A stretch of 64,000 bases of DNA, from NCBI GenBank assembly GCA_965250115.1, contig CBDFNJ010000002.1, positions 434,001 to 498,000 of the forward strand. Reading direction: 5' to 3'. Below, in pieces: positions 18,691-27,482 of the stretch; the stretch's first letter is position 1; every line of letters starts with the position of its first letter. The position numbers were made by a program, and so were the translations under genes. The notes below the pieces were generated by a model. It was given only the letters and a program-made list of their open reading frames with translations, searched no databases and was not told the origin of the DNA. This DNA is from CBDFHB01 sp965250115 (GTDB lineage Bacteria; Acidobacteriota; Vicinamibacteria; Marinacidobacterales; SMYC01).

Positions 18691-19374
18691 ATGAAACGCG
18701 TCTCTGAGCTCTGGAAGAAAGCGCTCGCGCGTATCCGTTTTGCCTACTCGCAGCGTCTGGAGCATCGATTCGATCGGCGCTTCGGCGTCGAGACCATGGA
18801 GGAGCTGCTTCCGGAGGAGCTTCACTCGGACGATGAGGTTGCGATGCAAGCCGCCCGTTACCAGCCCACGAGCTCGCTCGCCTTTGAGGAGATGATGCAA
18901 GCGGTTGACGAGAGACACGAGGACTTCGTATTTCTCGACGTCGGCTCGGGCAAGGGTAAAGCTCTCATGCTCGCCTCGATGTACCGCTTCAAGAGAATCA
19001 TCGGGGTCGAGTTGTCTCGACGGCTTCACAATATCGCCGAGGTCAATCTTGCCTCGTTTCTCGAGAGGGCAGGCGGCGCGAACGTGTTTGAGCTTCGGTG
19101 TCAGGATGCGGCCGAGCTCGACTGGCCGACCTGTGATCTGTTCATCTTTCTCTTCAATCCGTTCGGACGGCAGAAGCTCGAGACCGTGTTCGCGAGTCTT
19201 GCTCGTTCCCAGAGCGTCACTCCACGCCGTCTCATCGTGCTCTGCCGGCGGTCCGGGGCCTTCGACGTGCTCGAGCGCCATAGCTTCTTGCGGGAGGTTC
19301 ACCGGACGCCGATCTTCCGAGTCTACTCCTCGCTATCTTGCGAGGCCGGCGAGCGCGTGCTAGCTTTTGAGTGA
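18691..19374 (+). CDS. Class I SAM-dependent methyltransferase (DOT1-like arrangement)
   Basis: 228 residues from ATG 18691, chosen over GTG 18685 because CCAGGAC lies at better spacing. Motif I is VFLDVGSGKGKALMLAS and motif II IIGVELSRRLHNIAEVN. DLFIFLFNPFGR occupies the motif IV/post-IV position with NPF, a substrate-side signature seen in amine or nucleic-acid methyltransferases. No signal peptide, so cytoplasmic. Four bases before the next gene, so probably cotranscribed. Substrate unknown. Confidence 0.75.
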   Translation: MKRVSELWKKALARIRFAYSQRLEHRFDRRFGVETMEELLPEELHSDDEVAMQAARYQPTSSLAFEEMMQAVDERHEDFVFLDVGSGKGKALMLASMYRFKRIIGVELSRRLHNIAEVNLASFLERAGGANVFELRCQDAAELDWPTCDLFIFLFNPFGRQKLETVFASLARSQSVTPRRLIVLCRRSGAFDVLERHSFLREVHRTPIFRVYSSLSCEAGERVLAFE

Positions 19375-19377
19375 GTT

Positions 19378-19659
19378 ATGACGCATTTGCAGCGGTTCCG
19401 GCTATCCCCCCGATGGCTCGTGCTGCTCGTCGCGTTTGCGGCGACCGCGGTCACGACGGCGGCGCTTTTACCTCACGACGACTCCGAAGAGCGAAGCTGT
19501 CTCGTTTGCAAAGCGAGTCAGCAGCCCGTGTCTGAGCTCGCATCGCTCTCGGATTCCGCGCCCCCGATTGTACCCATCTCGCTCGCACCCGTTCATACCT
19601 CGGGTCTGTCCTCGCCGCCTGACATCGAGTCCGGCCCGCCCCGCGCGCCTCCCGCCTGA
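19378..19659 (+). CDS. Small CxxC membrane-anchored or exported protein upstream of a TonB receptor
   Basis: 93 residues with one N-terminal hydrophobic segment (WLVLLVAFAATAVTTAALL), a CLVCKAS pair and a Pro/Ser-rich tail. It resembles the short cysteine-containing proteins often found before metal-type TonB receptors. That is an analogy; I cannot name a family. It is followed by the receptor 69 bases downstream on the same strand. Confidence 0.5.
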   Translation: MTHLQRFRLSPRWLVLLVAFAATAVTTAALLPHDDSEERSCLVCKASQQPVSELASLSDSAPPIVPISLAPVHTSGLSSPPDIESGPPRAPPA

Positions 19660-19728
19660 AATCGGTCGTCTCTTGGGCCCTTTTCGCGAGGGCCGTATGG
19701 CATGGTTTCCGGATGAGGAAGGATTAGT

Positions 19729-21963
19729 TTGAAGGAGACAACGCTCGCCATCCTGTTGATGGCTGCAAGCGTGCAAGGGCAAGAGCTCGGCGCTGTCAGT
19801 GGCGTCGTTACCTTCGAGGAAACAGGCGAGCCCGTCCATGGGGCGGTGGTTCTGCTCATCGGTCTCGGGAGGTTCGAGACGACAGACGGCAAGGGCCGCT
19901 TCGCCATCGAAGACGTGCCCGGGGGCAGTTACTTCCTGCTCGTCGAGCGCGAGCATCTCACCGCGGATCGGACGAGCGTCACCGTCGTCGCGGAGCAGAC
20001 CGTGGAGCTAGCCGTTACCTTGTCGCTTTCGCCGATTCACGAACAGCTGACGGTCACGACGAGCGCACGGGGCCACTCGACGGCGCTGGAACAGTTCAAC
20101 GCTGTGACGTCTCTAGACTCATTCGAGCTCGCCAAGGACATGACGGGCAACATCGGCGAGGCGCTTCAGAACGAAGCGGGAGTTTCGAAGCGGAGCTTCG
20201 GTCCGGCGGCGAGCCGACCCGTCATTCGTGGCTTCGACGGGGATCGCGTTCTGATCATGCAGGACGGCATGCGAACGGGGGATCTCTCCAGTCAGTCAGG
20301 GGATCACAGCGTCACGATCGACCCGGCGAACCTCGAGAGGATCGAGATCATCAAGGGACCCGCGACGCTGCTATACGGCACTAACGCCGTCGGCGGCGTC
20401 GTGAATACCATCACGCCCCAGGACAGCCTCCGACGTTCACAGCCGCAGGGGATGCGGGGCCAGGCGGTGCTCGACGCCGGAACCGCTAACGAGCAGCTCG
20501 GAGGCAACGCCAACCTTCGTTACGGAAGTGGCCGATGGATGTTCTGGGGCGGTGGCGGTGCCCGGCGCACCGCCGACTACGGCACGCCCGAGGGCAAAGT
20601 GGAGAACTCGGCTAGTCAGCTTGCTAACGCCAGCATTGGCATGGGCTACTATGGGAGCCGGGCCTACGCGAGCGCCGGATACGCGATCGAAGACGGGCGT
20701 TTCGGCGTTCCCGGCTCCGCCGAGCTCCAGGGGCGCATGGGGGGGGAGGGAGAGTTCTTCGTCGATAACGACCAGAGACGGCAGAATCTCCGGCTCGACC
20801 TCGGGCTGAAAGGCTTCAGCAATCCGGTTGTGGAATCCGCGCGAGTCATCCTTCAGTTCATCGACTACCAGCACGATGAAGTCGAGATAGAAGGCGGCGT
20901 AGAAGCCATTGGAACGTCTTTCAATAATGATATTTTTCTGGTTCGCGCCGAGGTCGAGCAGCAGCACGGCTCGACCTCGAGCGGGCGCTTCGGCTTCTGG
21001 GCGAAGAATCGCGACTACGTCGTGACGGGGGAAGAAGCGCTGGCACCACCCACCGTGCACACCGCTCTTGCGGGGTTCTTCTATGAGGAGCTTGCACTCG
21101 GTAGCGCGACGACGGCCTCCGTCGGTGGACGGGTCGAGCACAACGACTACGATCCCAGTGCGCGCGAGGAGGTCGGCGATGGTGTTCCCGCCGCGATCCC
21201 GCGTTCCTTCACGGGGCTCTCCGGATCCGCAGGCCTTCGCTACGACCTCGGTGACGCCGCGGCGCTCGTGGGCAACTTCACGAGCTCCTACCGAGCCCCC
21301 GCCCTGGAGGAGCTCTACAATTACGGGCCCCACCTTGGAAATCTCGCCTTCGAAGTCGGCAATCCGAACCTCGAGCGAGAGAAGATCAACGGTCTCGACA
21401 TTGGAATCAAGGGACGAGGGAGCGGGATCGACGCCGATTTCAACGTGTTCTACTACGACATCAACAATTTCGTTTTCGCCTCGATCCAGGACGAGATCGT
21501 GGATGGGTTCCGCCTCTCGGAGTTCGAACAAGGGGATAGCCGTTTCGTCGGCTTCGACGCCCAGGCTAACTCGAGGCTCACGGACCACGTTTGGTTGAAG
21601 GCCGGGTTCGGGTTCGTCGATGCAAAGTTGTCGGAGGAGAACGAGAACCTGCCTCGTATTCCGCCTTTTCATGGGCGTGTGGAAGTCGAGATCCTACACG
21701 ACGCTCTCACGGTCTCTCCCGAGATCGTTTGGTCCGCGACGCAGAACAAGACCTTTCGGGGCGAGACCCCGACGGACGGCTATGTCGTCTTCAATGTCAA
21801 GGCGCAGTACACTTTGGCCCGGACGCATCAGGCGCACATCTTTGCCGTGAACGCCTATAACTTGACGAACTTGCTTTATAGGATGCATACGAACTTCATC
21901 AAGGATTTCGCCCCCGAGATCGGGCGCGGGATCAAGTTCACTTACTCGCTTCGATTTTTTTGA
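19729..21963 (+). CDS. TonB-dependent outer-membrane receptor
   Basis: 744 residues from TTG 19729, with AGGAAGG 9 bases upstream. Signal peptide ETTLAILLMAASVQGQ. Residues about 20-100 form a carboxypeptidase-regulatory-like domain (SGVVTFEETGEPVHGAVV). The plug follows, with RPVIRGFDGDRVLIMQDGM and IEIIKGPATLLYGTNAVGG. The barrel ends FTYSLRFF with a terminal aromatic. The plug motif resembles ZnuD/copper-type receptors, so a metal complex is a fair guess. No Fur or Zur box was recognised. Confidence 0.88.
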   Translation: MKETTLAILLMAASVQGQELGAVSGVVTFEETGEPVHGAVVLLIGLGRFETTDGKGRFAIEDVPGGSYFLLVEREHLTADRTSVTVVAEQTVELAVTLSLSPIHEQLTVTTSARGHSTALEQFNAVTSLDSFELAKDMTGNIGEALQNEAGVSKRSFGPAASRPVIRGFDGDRVLIMQDGMRTGDLSSQSGDHSVTIDPANLERIEIIKGPATLLYGTNAVGGVVNTITPQDSLRRSQPQGMRGQAVLDAGTANEQLGGNANLRYGSGRWMFWGGGGARRTADYGTPEGKVENSASQLANASIGMGYYGSRAYASAGYAIEDGRFGVPGSAELQGRMGGEGEFFVDNDQRRQNLRLDLGLKGFSNPVVESARVILQFIDYQHDEVEIEGGVEAIGTSFNNDIFLVRAEVEQQHGSTSSGRFGFWAKNRDYVVTGEEALAPPTVHTALAGFFYEELALGSATTASVGGRVEHNDYDPSAREEVGDGVPAAIPRSFTGLSGSAGLRYDLGDAAALVGNFTSSYRAPALEELYNYGPHLGNLAFEVGNPNLEREKINGLDIGIKGRGSGIDADFNVFYYDINNFVFASIQDEIVDGFRLSEFEQGDSRFVGFDAQANSRLTDHVWLKAGFGFVDAKLSEENENLPRIPPFHGRVEVEILHDALTVSPEIVWSATQNKTFRGETPTDGYVVFNVKAQYTLARTHQAHIFAVNAYNLTNLLYRMHTNFIKDFAPEIGRGIKFTYSLRFF

Positions 21964-21979
21964 TTGGAAAGGGAGAACC

Positions 21980-22510
21980 ATGAGGAGACTAGGAATTGCT
22001 ATGACGGGAGCGCTCTTGCTGAGCGCGCTCCAGGCGAGTGGAGCCCCGCGGCCCAATTTTACGGGGACCTAGGTGCTCGACGTAGAGAAGAGCGACCAAG
22101 CCATCGAGAGTGTTCGGGCGGGGATCGGCGACAAGCTCGCAAAGGGCAAAAAACAAATGTTTCAGCGTTATCTGGCGGACGTGCTCGTTGGGCTCGCGGA
22201 GGATGCGGAAGAGCTGGAGATCGAGCTCACCGAGAAGGACCTCACGATGTTCGATCGCGCCGACAACGTCAATATCTACTACATCGACGGCGAGAAACAC
22301 GTCCGTGAGGAGCAGGATCTCGGCATCATCGAGACGGTCACCTCATGGAGCGGTGACCAGCTCGTCATCTCCTCCAAGGGCAAAGAAGTGGGTAGCGCGG
22401 TCGAGGTCTTGGCGATGGTGGGCAGGCAGCTCGTCATCTCGATTACGATCAAGGCGAAGAACTTCCCGAACGAGATCGTCGCTCGCTTCTACTACAATCG
22501 AACGGATTGA
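21980..22510 (+). pseudogene. Secreted protein with an in-frame amber codon at an expected Trp
   Basis: ATG 21980, with GGGAGAA upstream, starts a signal peptide (RRLGIAMTGALLLSALQ). The frame continues RPNFTGT, then TAG at 22070-22072, then VLDVEKSDQAIES in the same frame to a stop at 22510. The expected motif is NFTGTWVLD, so TGG appears changed to TAG. Without readthrough only a GTG at 22073 could restart, giving a protein with no signal peptide. It lies 16 bases after the TonB receptor. Confidence 0.75.
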
Positions 22511-22623
22511 TCCTCGAGCAGTTTCTCTGGTGTGTGTGCGGGGGCTCCGAAACTCGCCGAGGCCGCCTGGTATATTACGGCGGTCGCCGCCACCGACAAC
22601 GATATTGGAGTTTAGGAGGTCCC

Positions 22624-23523
22624 TTGTCATTTTCTAAAGGTCGAACTCTGGTTGTTGCTTTGTTGCTGTTTCTCGCCTTCGGCGGCTGTCGAGAGATTCG
22701 GGTTCCTCCCGTTTCCTCGACGCCCACGGGTGTCGAGCACGTCGGCAAGTTCGTGTGGCTCGATCTGGTGAGCGAAGACGTCGAAGCCTCCAAACAGTTC
22801 TATGGCGACCTCTTTGGCTGGACCTTCGAGTCCGTTGGGGAGGGAGATGCCTATACGCTCATCCGCCACGGCGGAAAAGCCATGGGCGGCATCATCTACA
22901 GCGACCGTCTGACCGACGTCTCAGAGTCGCGGTGGGTCAGCTATCTCTCCGTCGCGGACGTCGACGCTTCGGCGAATCTCGTTCGAGAGCGAGGCGGACG
23001 CGTTCACGTCGCTCCGACGGACGTTCCCGATCGCGGCCGCCTCGCGGTCGTTGCCGATCCTCATGGGGCGATCGTGGCGCTTCTCCGAGCTTCGACGGGG
23101 GATCCTGAGGATAGGGAGCTCGCGCTGAACCAGTGGATGTGGATCGAGCTCTGGACCACCGATACCGACGAGGGATTCGAGTTCTATCGAGAGCTAGTGG
23201 GATATGACCGCGAGGCCTGGGGCGAAGTCGGCGGAAGTGAGTACTGGCTCATGCGTTCCGGCGAGAGCTACCGAGCGGGTATGGTGCGCTTGCCGACCCG
23301 CGACGTCACGCCGAACTGGCTTCCCTACGTCCTCGTCGACGACCCGGCCGCCGCTGCTTCGAAAGCGGAATCCATGGGAGGGCGAATTCTAGTCTCGTCG
23401 GAAGCAATCACGGAGCACGGTGCCGCCATCCTATTGGAGCCATCCGGGGCCGCCTTTGGCGTTCACCGCCAAGCGGCGCGCTCGGCTTCGAGCGCGTCGC
23501 CCGCTAGGACAGGCAGGCAGTAG
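22624..23523 (+). CDS. Lipoprotein with two VOC (glyoxalase/bleomycin-resistance) domains
   Basis: About 299 residues from TTG 22624 with GGAGG 5 bases upstream. The lipoprotein signal LLFLAFGGC-RE is followed by two VOC repeats. Domain 1 starts GKFVWLDLVSEDVEASKQFYGDLFGW and ends VVADPHGAIVALL. Domain 2 starts NQWMWIELWTTDTDEGFEFYRELVGY and ends LEPSGAAFGV. VOC domains bind metal or small ligands; the substrate is unknown. Its last 61 bases overlap the converging YcaQ-like gene. Confidence 0.82.
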   Translation: MSFSKGRTLVVALLLFLAFGGCREIRVPPVSSTPTGVEHVGKFVWLDLVSEDVEASKQFYGDLFGWTFESVGEGDAYTLIRHGGKAMGGIIYSDRLTDVSESRWVSYLSVADVDASANLVRERGGRVHVAPTDVPDRGRLAVVADPHGAIVALLRASTGDPEDRELALNQWMWIELWTTDTDEGFEFYRELVGYDREAWGEVGGSEYWLMRSGESYRAGMVRLPTRDVTPNWLPYVLVDDPAAAASKAESMGGRILVSSEAITEHGAAILLEPSGAAFGVHRQAARSASSASPARTGRQ

Positions 23524-24554
23524 TAGCCGTATTTGCGTTCATGCGCAGGCTTGAAGACTTCGAGGATTGGATCGAAGTCGAAGAGCGCCCGTGCCCGCTC
23601 GCGATCCCAGAGAATCGGATCGAAGGGGGAGAGCAGGACGCCTTCGTCGGCCCGTGGCCGCACCCGCCGCAAACGCGCCGCGAGCTCCAGGTCTTCGGGA
23701 CGAACCCAGCCGGCACGCTCCTTGCGCGCGGCGGTCACGACGGCGCAGGAGACGACGTCTCCCCGATCCTCGAGGTCGCGAAGACAGGTGGCGATCTGCT
23801 TTCGACGACCCTTGAGTCGCCACGTGTCGGCGAGAGTGCGCGTCTCCGCCCAACCGTGTCCCTCCAATGTTTTGAGGAGCAGGGTTTCGATGGCTTCCCG
23901 CTCCAGAACTTTCGATTGGCGTGAGACTGCGGGGATGACGCGCTCCGCGAGATCAAAGTAGCGATGGAACTGACGGCGCTCTCGTATCGCGAGATCTCCG
24001 GCCGTCCAAAGACAGCGTAGAAGCTGCCGCGTGAGATTGGCCCCCCAGTCGTTTCGAGGCGAGTCGTCATGGAAGTCCTTGGAGCGAAGCGGTCCCTCCT
24101 CGCGAATTCTCCCCAATATCGCGTTCGCCTGGCGTCGGTTGTCCGCCACGACGGTGCCCCACCACGGGTCCCGGCGCCGGTACCCCTTCCGGCGAAAACC
24201 GAGAACCGGATAGAGCTCGATGGGAATCCAGCTCGCCTCGTGCGCCCAATACTCGAAGATGGGAGCGCCTCCGGTCAGGAGAGATTCGACGATCTCGGGA
24301 TCGAGGCCGGGGAGGCGCGAAAGTAGAACGAGCGCATGGCTCCTGGCGCCGGCGGCCGAGATCGTGTCGAGCTGGAGATAGCCGAAGCGTTGGATCACGC
24401 GGTGGCACCTGCGGCGCTGAGCGGCCGAGCCTCTTCCAGCTCGTCTCGGAAGCCCTGTCCAGTCGGGCTTCAACAGGCCGGCTCGCGCGAGGGCGAGCCG
24501 ACGGGCGTCGGCGGACGTCAGCATCTCGGGGGTCTTCATCTGGGTGTTGGCCAT
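23463..24554 (-). CDS. YcaQ/AlkX-like winged-helix DNA glycosylase
   Basis: 363 residues. An N-terminal helical part with FGYLQLDTISAAGARSHALVLLSRL contains the Q-x-D active-site motif of the HTH_42/YcaQ family. FEYWAHEASWIPIELYPVLGFRR and SPFDPILWDRERARALFDFD are also typical, and the latter is the conserved C-terminal signature. YcaQ-type enzymes excise alkylated bases and unhook interstrand crosslinks. It is divergent from the peroxiredoxin 57 bases away. The 3' end overlaps the VOC gene tail to tail. Confidence 0.82.
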   Translation of the reverse strand: MANTQMKTPEMLTSADARRLALARAGLLKPDWTGLPRRAGRGSAAQRRRCHRVIQRFGYLQLDTISAAGARSHALVLLSRLPGLDPEIVESLLTGGAPIFEYWAHEASWIPIELYPVLGFRRKGYRRRDPWWGTVVADNRRQANAILGRIREEGPLRSKDFHDDSPRNDWGANLTRQLLRCLWTAGDLAIRERRQFHRYFDLAERVIPAVSRQSKVLEREAIETLLLKTLEGHGWAETRTLADTWRLKGRRKQIATCLRDLEDRGDVVSCAVVTAARKERAGWVRPEDLELAARLRRVRPRADEGVLLSPFDPILWDRERARALFDFDPILEVFKPAHERKYGYYCLPVLAGDALEAERAAWR

Positions 24555-24610
24555 ATTACTTGACGCGTCGGTTACACTGTCCTCTTCTACTTGAACGGAG
24601 GAGGTACATT

Positions 24611-25246
24611 ATGGCTATCCGACTCGGGGACACCGCCCCGGATTTCGAGGTCGAAACGACCGAGGGCAAGATCAAGTTTCACGACTGGATGGAGGACGGT
24701 TGGGCGATTTTGTTCTCCCATCCAAAGGACTTCACACCCGTCTGTACGACGGAGCTCGGCGCGGTCGCCAAGCTCAAGGGTGAGTTCGAGAAACGGCACG
24801 TGAAAGTCGTCGGCCTGAGCGTCGACAAACTCGGGGATCACGAGAAGTGGGCCAAAGACATCGCAGAGACCCAGGGCACCGCTCTCAACTTCCCGCTCAT
24901 CGACGATCACGACCGCAAAGTTTCCGACCGCTACGACATGATCCACCCGAATGCGGACAACACCCAGACCGTACGATCCGTGTTCGTCGTCGGACCCGAC
25001 AAGAAGGTCAAGCTCACCATCACCTATCCGGCGAGCACCGGCCGCAACTTCGACGAGATCCTGCGGGTCGTCGACTCACTCCAGCTCACCGCGGATTATC
25101 AGGTCGCGACACCGGTGAACTGGAAGGACGGCGAAGACGTCATCATCGTCCCGGCGGTGAGCAACGAAGAGGCGAAGGGCAAGTTTCCGAAGGGATTCAA
25201 AGAGATCAAGCCCTATCTGCGGGTAACGCCGCAGCCGAATCGATAG
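24611..25246 (+). CDS. 1-Cys peroxiredoxin (Prx6 type)
   Basis: 211 residues from ATG 24611, with GGAGGAGG upstream. MAIRLGDTAPDFEVETTEGKI opens the thioredoxin-like fold. The peroxidatic cysteine lies in SHPKDFTPVCTTELG (about residue 45). SVFVVGPDKKVKLTITYP and the long C-terminal domain (PVNWKDGEDVIIVP) are Prx6-type features. No resolving Cys is evident. It reduces peroxides using an external thiol and is cytosolic. It fits the neighbouring nitroreductase and AhpD-like genes as a redox cluster. Confidence 0.93.
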   Translation: MAIRLGDTAPDFEVETTEGKIKFHDWMEDGWAILFSHPKDFTPVCTTELGAVAKLKGEFEKRHVKVVGLSVDKLGDHEKWAKDIAETQGTALNFPLIDDHDRKVSDRYDMIHPNADNTQTVRSVFVVGPDKKVKLTITYPASTGRNFDEILRVVDSLQLTADYQVATPVNWKDGEDVIIVPAVSNEEAKGKFPKGFKEIKPYLRVTPQPNR

Positions 25247-25391
25247 CTAGTCGCTTTTCACGAGGGGGGAGGGAGACCTTCACGACGTAGACGGTGAGTT
25301 TCTCGTCGTTGATTCCATAGACGATTTGGTAATAACCTTGCCTCACGCGTTCTAATATTGTCCAAAGCGAAGCCCGTACCAGGTGGATCAC
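25206..25391 (-). pseudogene. RelE/ParE-type toxin C-terminal remnant
   Basis: Residues ILERVRQGYYQIVYGINDEK and LTVYVVKV resemble the last strands of RelE-family toxins (G-x-Y-R-I-x-Y-x-I-x-D motif). The normal first 40 or so residues are missing and no antitoxin is next to it. The 3' end runs into the peroxiredoxin gene on the other strand. Probably a relic. Confidence 0.4.
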
Positions 25392-25405
25392 GCAAGTTAT
25401 CTCTG

Positions 25406-26074
25406 ATGGCCGAACCTGAGCTCATCCCTCATTCCAGCTACGAGGAGCTCCCTGTCGAGGAGATGCGGCGTCGAGCGTCCGAGCTCTACGCGCAGCTGAA
25501 GCGCCGTCGTACGGTGCGGGATTTCTCCGGTCGGCCGGTGCCACGGGAAGTCATCGAGGACTGTCTCCGCACGGCCGGAACGGCGCCCAGTGGTGCGAAC
25601 CAACAACCGTGGCACTTCGCGGTCGTCTCCGACCGGGAAATCAAGAAGAAGATCCGCAAGGGTACGGAGGAGGAAGAGCACGAGTTCTACAGCGGCCGGG
25701 CGCCGGATCCGTGGCTCGAGGCTCTGTCGCATCTCGGGACGGACGAGCACAAACTCTTTCTCGAGATCGCCCCTTATCTGATCGTCGTCTTCGCTCAGCG
25801 CCACGGTCTTCGCCCCGACGGAAGCACGTTCAAGCATTACTACGTGACGGAGTCCGTCGGTCTCGCGACCGGAATGCTCATCGCGGCCATCCACAACGCG
25901 GGGCTCGTGTCTCTGACCCACACCCCGAGCCCGATGGGGTTTCTGAACGAGGTCCTCGATCGACCGAAGCGCGAGAGGCCGTTTCTGATCCTGGTCGCCG
26001 GCTACCCCGCCGACGACGTGAAAGTCCCCAGGATCACGAAGAAGCGCCTGGACGAGATCGCTTCGTTTCACTAA
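25406..26074 (+). CDS. Nitroreductase-family flavoprotein
   Basis: About 222 residues from ATG 25406. FMN-binding contexts are LKRRRTVRDFSGRPVP at the N-terminus (the R-R-T-x-R phosphate contact), RTAGTAPSGANQQPWHFAVV, and ESVGLATGMLIAAIHNAGL. The C-terminus ERPFLILVAGYPADD is typical, and the arrangement resembles the IYD/BluB branch. It likely reduces a nitro, quinone or halogenated substrate with NAD(P)H. It is 9 bases from the AhpD-like gene, so probably one transcript. Confidence 0.87.
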   Translation: MAEPELIPHSSYEELPVEEMRRRASELYAQLKRRRTVRDFSGRPVPREVIEDCLRTAGTAPSGANQQPWHFAVVSDREIKKKIRKGTEEEEHEFYSGRAPDPWLEALSHLGTDEHKLFLEIAPYLIVVFAQRHGLRPDGSTFKHYYVTESVGLATGMLIAAIHNAGLVSLTHTPSPMGFLNEVLDRPKRERPFLILVAGYPADDVKVPRITKKRLDEIASFH

Positions 26075-26083
26075 TCGCACGGT

Positions 26084-26635
26084 ATGGCCTGGATCCGCGT
26101 CATCGACGAAGACGAAGCCTCGGGTCGTTTGAAACAGCTCTACGAAAAGTACGAGGAGCCCTCGGGCGGTGTCGACAACATCCTCAAGATCCACAGCCTC
26201 AATCCGCCTTCGCTTCTGGCCCACTTCGATCTCTACGCCACCGTTATGCGAGGCAAGTCCGACTTGAGCCTCGCCCAGCGGGAGATGATCGCGGTCGTCT
26301 CTTCCTCGGCCAATAAGTGCCACTACTGAATGAAGCACCACGGGGCGGGACTCCGTAGGCTGACCGGTGACGAGGTGCTCGTTGCGAAGTTGCTCGAGAA
26401 CTGGCGAGAGGCCGAGCTTTCCGATGCCGACCGTGCGATGCTCGACTACGCCGAGAAGCTCACGCTGACGCCCTGGAAGATGGTGAGAGACGACGTTGAG
26501 GCGCTGCGTGCCGCCGGCTTCGGCGACGCCGCGGTTCTGGACATCAACCAGGTTACCGGTTACTACGCTTTCGTGAACCGGCTGGCGCAGGGGCTCGGCG
26601 TCGAGCTAGAGCGCTTCCACCGGGACGAAGGTTAG
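26084..26635 (+). CDS. AhpD-like peroxidase-related protein, probable selenoprotein (CxxU)
   Basis: Reading the TGA at 26327-26329 as Sec gives a continuous 183-residue protein. The N-terminal part matches the peroxidase-related/AhpD family (MAWIRVIDEDEASGRLKQLY, ILKIHSLNPPSLLAHFDLY, LSLAQREMIAVVSSSANKCHY). The rest continues without a gap (MKHHGAGLRRLTGDE, MLDYAEKLT, FVNRLAQGLGVELE). The active site, normally Cx2C before HHGA, is CHY-U-MKHHGAG. Sec would sit exactly at the second catalytic cysteine. The alternative is a Cys-to-stop mutation. AhpD-like selenoproteins are a known bacterial class. Confidence 0.8.
26327..26359 (+). promoter_or_regulatory. Candidate bacterial SECIS hairpin after the TGA
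   Basis: Downstream of TGA (26327-26329), CCACGG (26338-26343) can pair with CCGTAGG (26353-26359) with one bulged A. The 9-base loop is GGCGGGACT and begins with GG. The loop starts 14 bases after the TGA, close to but slightly nearer than usual for SelB-recognised SECIS loops. Drawn by eye; no folding energy was computed. Confidence 0.35.
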
Positions 26636-27120
26636 CTGACGGCCTGAGCCCGGTAGTCGCCAGTGACGCCCGCCCCTTCCGCGACGGGTACTTTGTTCAC
26701 GTGCCAGCACGCGGGGCAGGCCACGGGACAAAGCTCCTCGGATTCGCCCGCGAGCCGCTGAAAAATCACATCGAAGGATGCCGCGCAGCCCTTGCACTGG
26801 TGTCGGTTGACCGCTTCACCGTTCGTTCCCCCGGAGCTCGGGGCGGTGGGTGATTCCGCCGTCGCTGCGGGCGCGGTCGAGGCCTCGTGGATCGCCTGTT
26901 TGAGACTCGTCGTGAACTCGCTTGCGGGTACGACGAGGCTGAGGCCTTTGTGGCGGGGCTCCGGACCGTCGATGTCGATCGACCACTGGTTGGCGAGCAA
27001 GACGAGGGAGACGTTCCAACTTTCCTCGGCGGGGCGCTCAGCGAGTACCGTCCTGACGGACGACTCCACGCTGTCTTTTTGATCTTTGGCGCATCCGGCA
27101 ATCATGATATTCAGGCTCAT
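26632..27120 (-). CDS. Zinc-ribbon protein of unknown function
   Basis: 162 residues from ATG 27120. The N-terminal half (MSLNIMIAGCAKDQKDSVES, NVSLVLLANQWSIDIDGP) is a compact unrecognised domain, joined by an Ala/Pro/Ser linker to a treble-clef-like ribbon, HQCKGCAASFDVIFQ...CPVACPACWHVN, with two CxxC pairs. No signal peptide. It converges on the AhpD-like gene with a 4-base overlap. Confidence 0.55.
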   Translation of the reverse strand: MSLNIMIAGCAKDQKDSVESSVRTVLAERPAEESWNVSLVLLANQWSIDIDGPEPRHKGLSLVVPASEFTTSLKQAIHEASTAPAATAESPTAPSSGGTNGEAVNRHQCKGCAASFDVIFQRLAGESEELCPVACPACWHVNKVPVAEGAGVTGDYRAQAVS

Positions 27121-27272
27121 TCTTCGTTCACCTCGGCCGTGCGGATCACGATGTTGGAAGAGCGTTTACAGCCCGGCGCCGAAGGGCGGGCTACTCCTCC
27201 AAGAGTCGCTATTCAGTTGTCGCTGGGCTGGATCAATTGTACTAGACGATTCGGCTCTTGGCGACGCCGATT

Positions 27273-27482
27273 TTAGGAGGCTCCGCAGGTGTCGGTGACG
27301 CGTTTGACCTGAGCCCGCAGCGATTCGATGCTCGTTTGTCCGGTGGTCGTTTGAATCTTGGCGGCCGCCTCGTCGAGCCTGCGGTAGACGTCGGGAGCGG
27401 CCTTTTTCACGACCTCGCAATCGGTCGCATTGCGGATCACCTCGTTGGCCGCCGTGGTCGCTTCTCTCATAAGGCGCGTATC
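27273..27482 (-). pseudogene. C-terminal fragment of an unknown protein cut by IS5
   Basis: The remaining frame encodes LMREATTAANEVIRNATDCE, then RRLDEAAAKIQTTTGQTS, ending RVTDTCGAS-stop. It is helical, with two cysteines. Its 5' side is the IS5 terminal repeat at 27483, so the N-terminus is gone. Family not recognised. Confidence 0.55.

Noticed and set aside
20437..21672. A 411-codon minus-strand frame opposite the TonB receptor
   Set aside because: The plus strand encodes a complete receptor with signal peptide, plug and barrel; the antisense frame has no start signal or domain.
22070..22072. Pyrrolysine or programmed readthrough at TAG
   Set aside because: The context matches a Trp position in a secreted non-enzymatic protein and no Pyl genes are in view; a nonsense change or sequence error is simpler.
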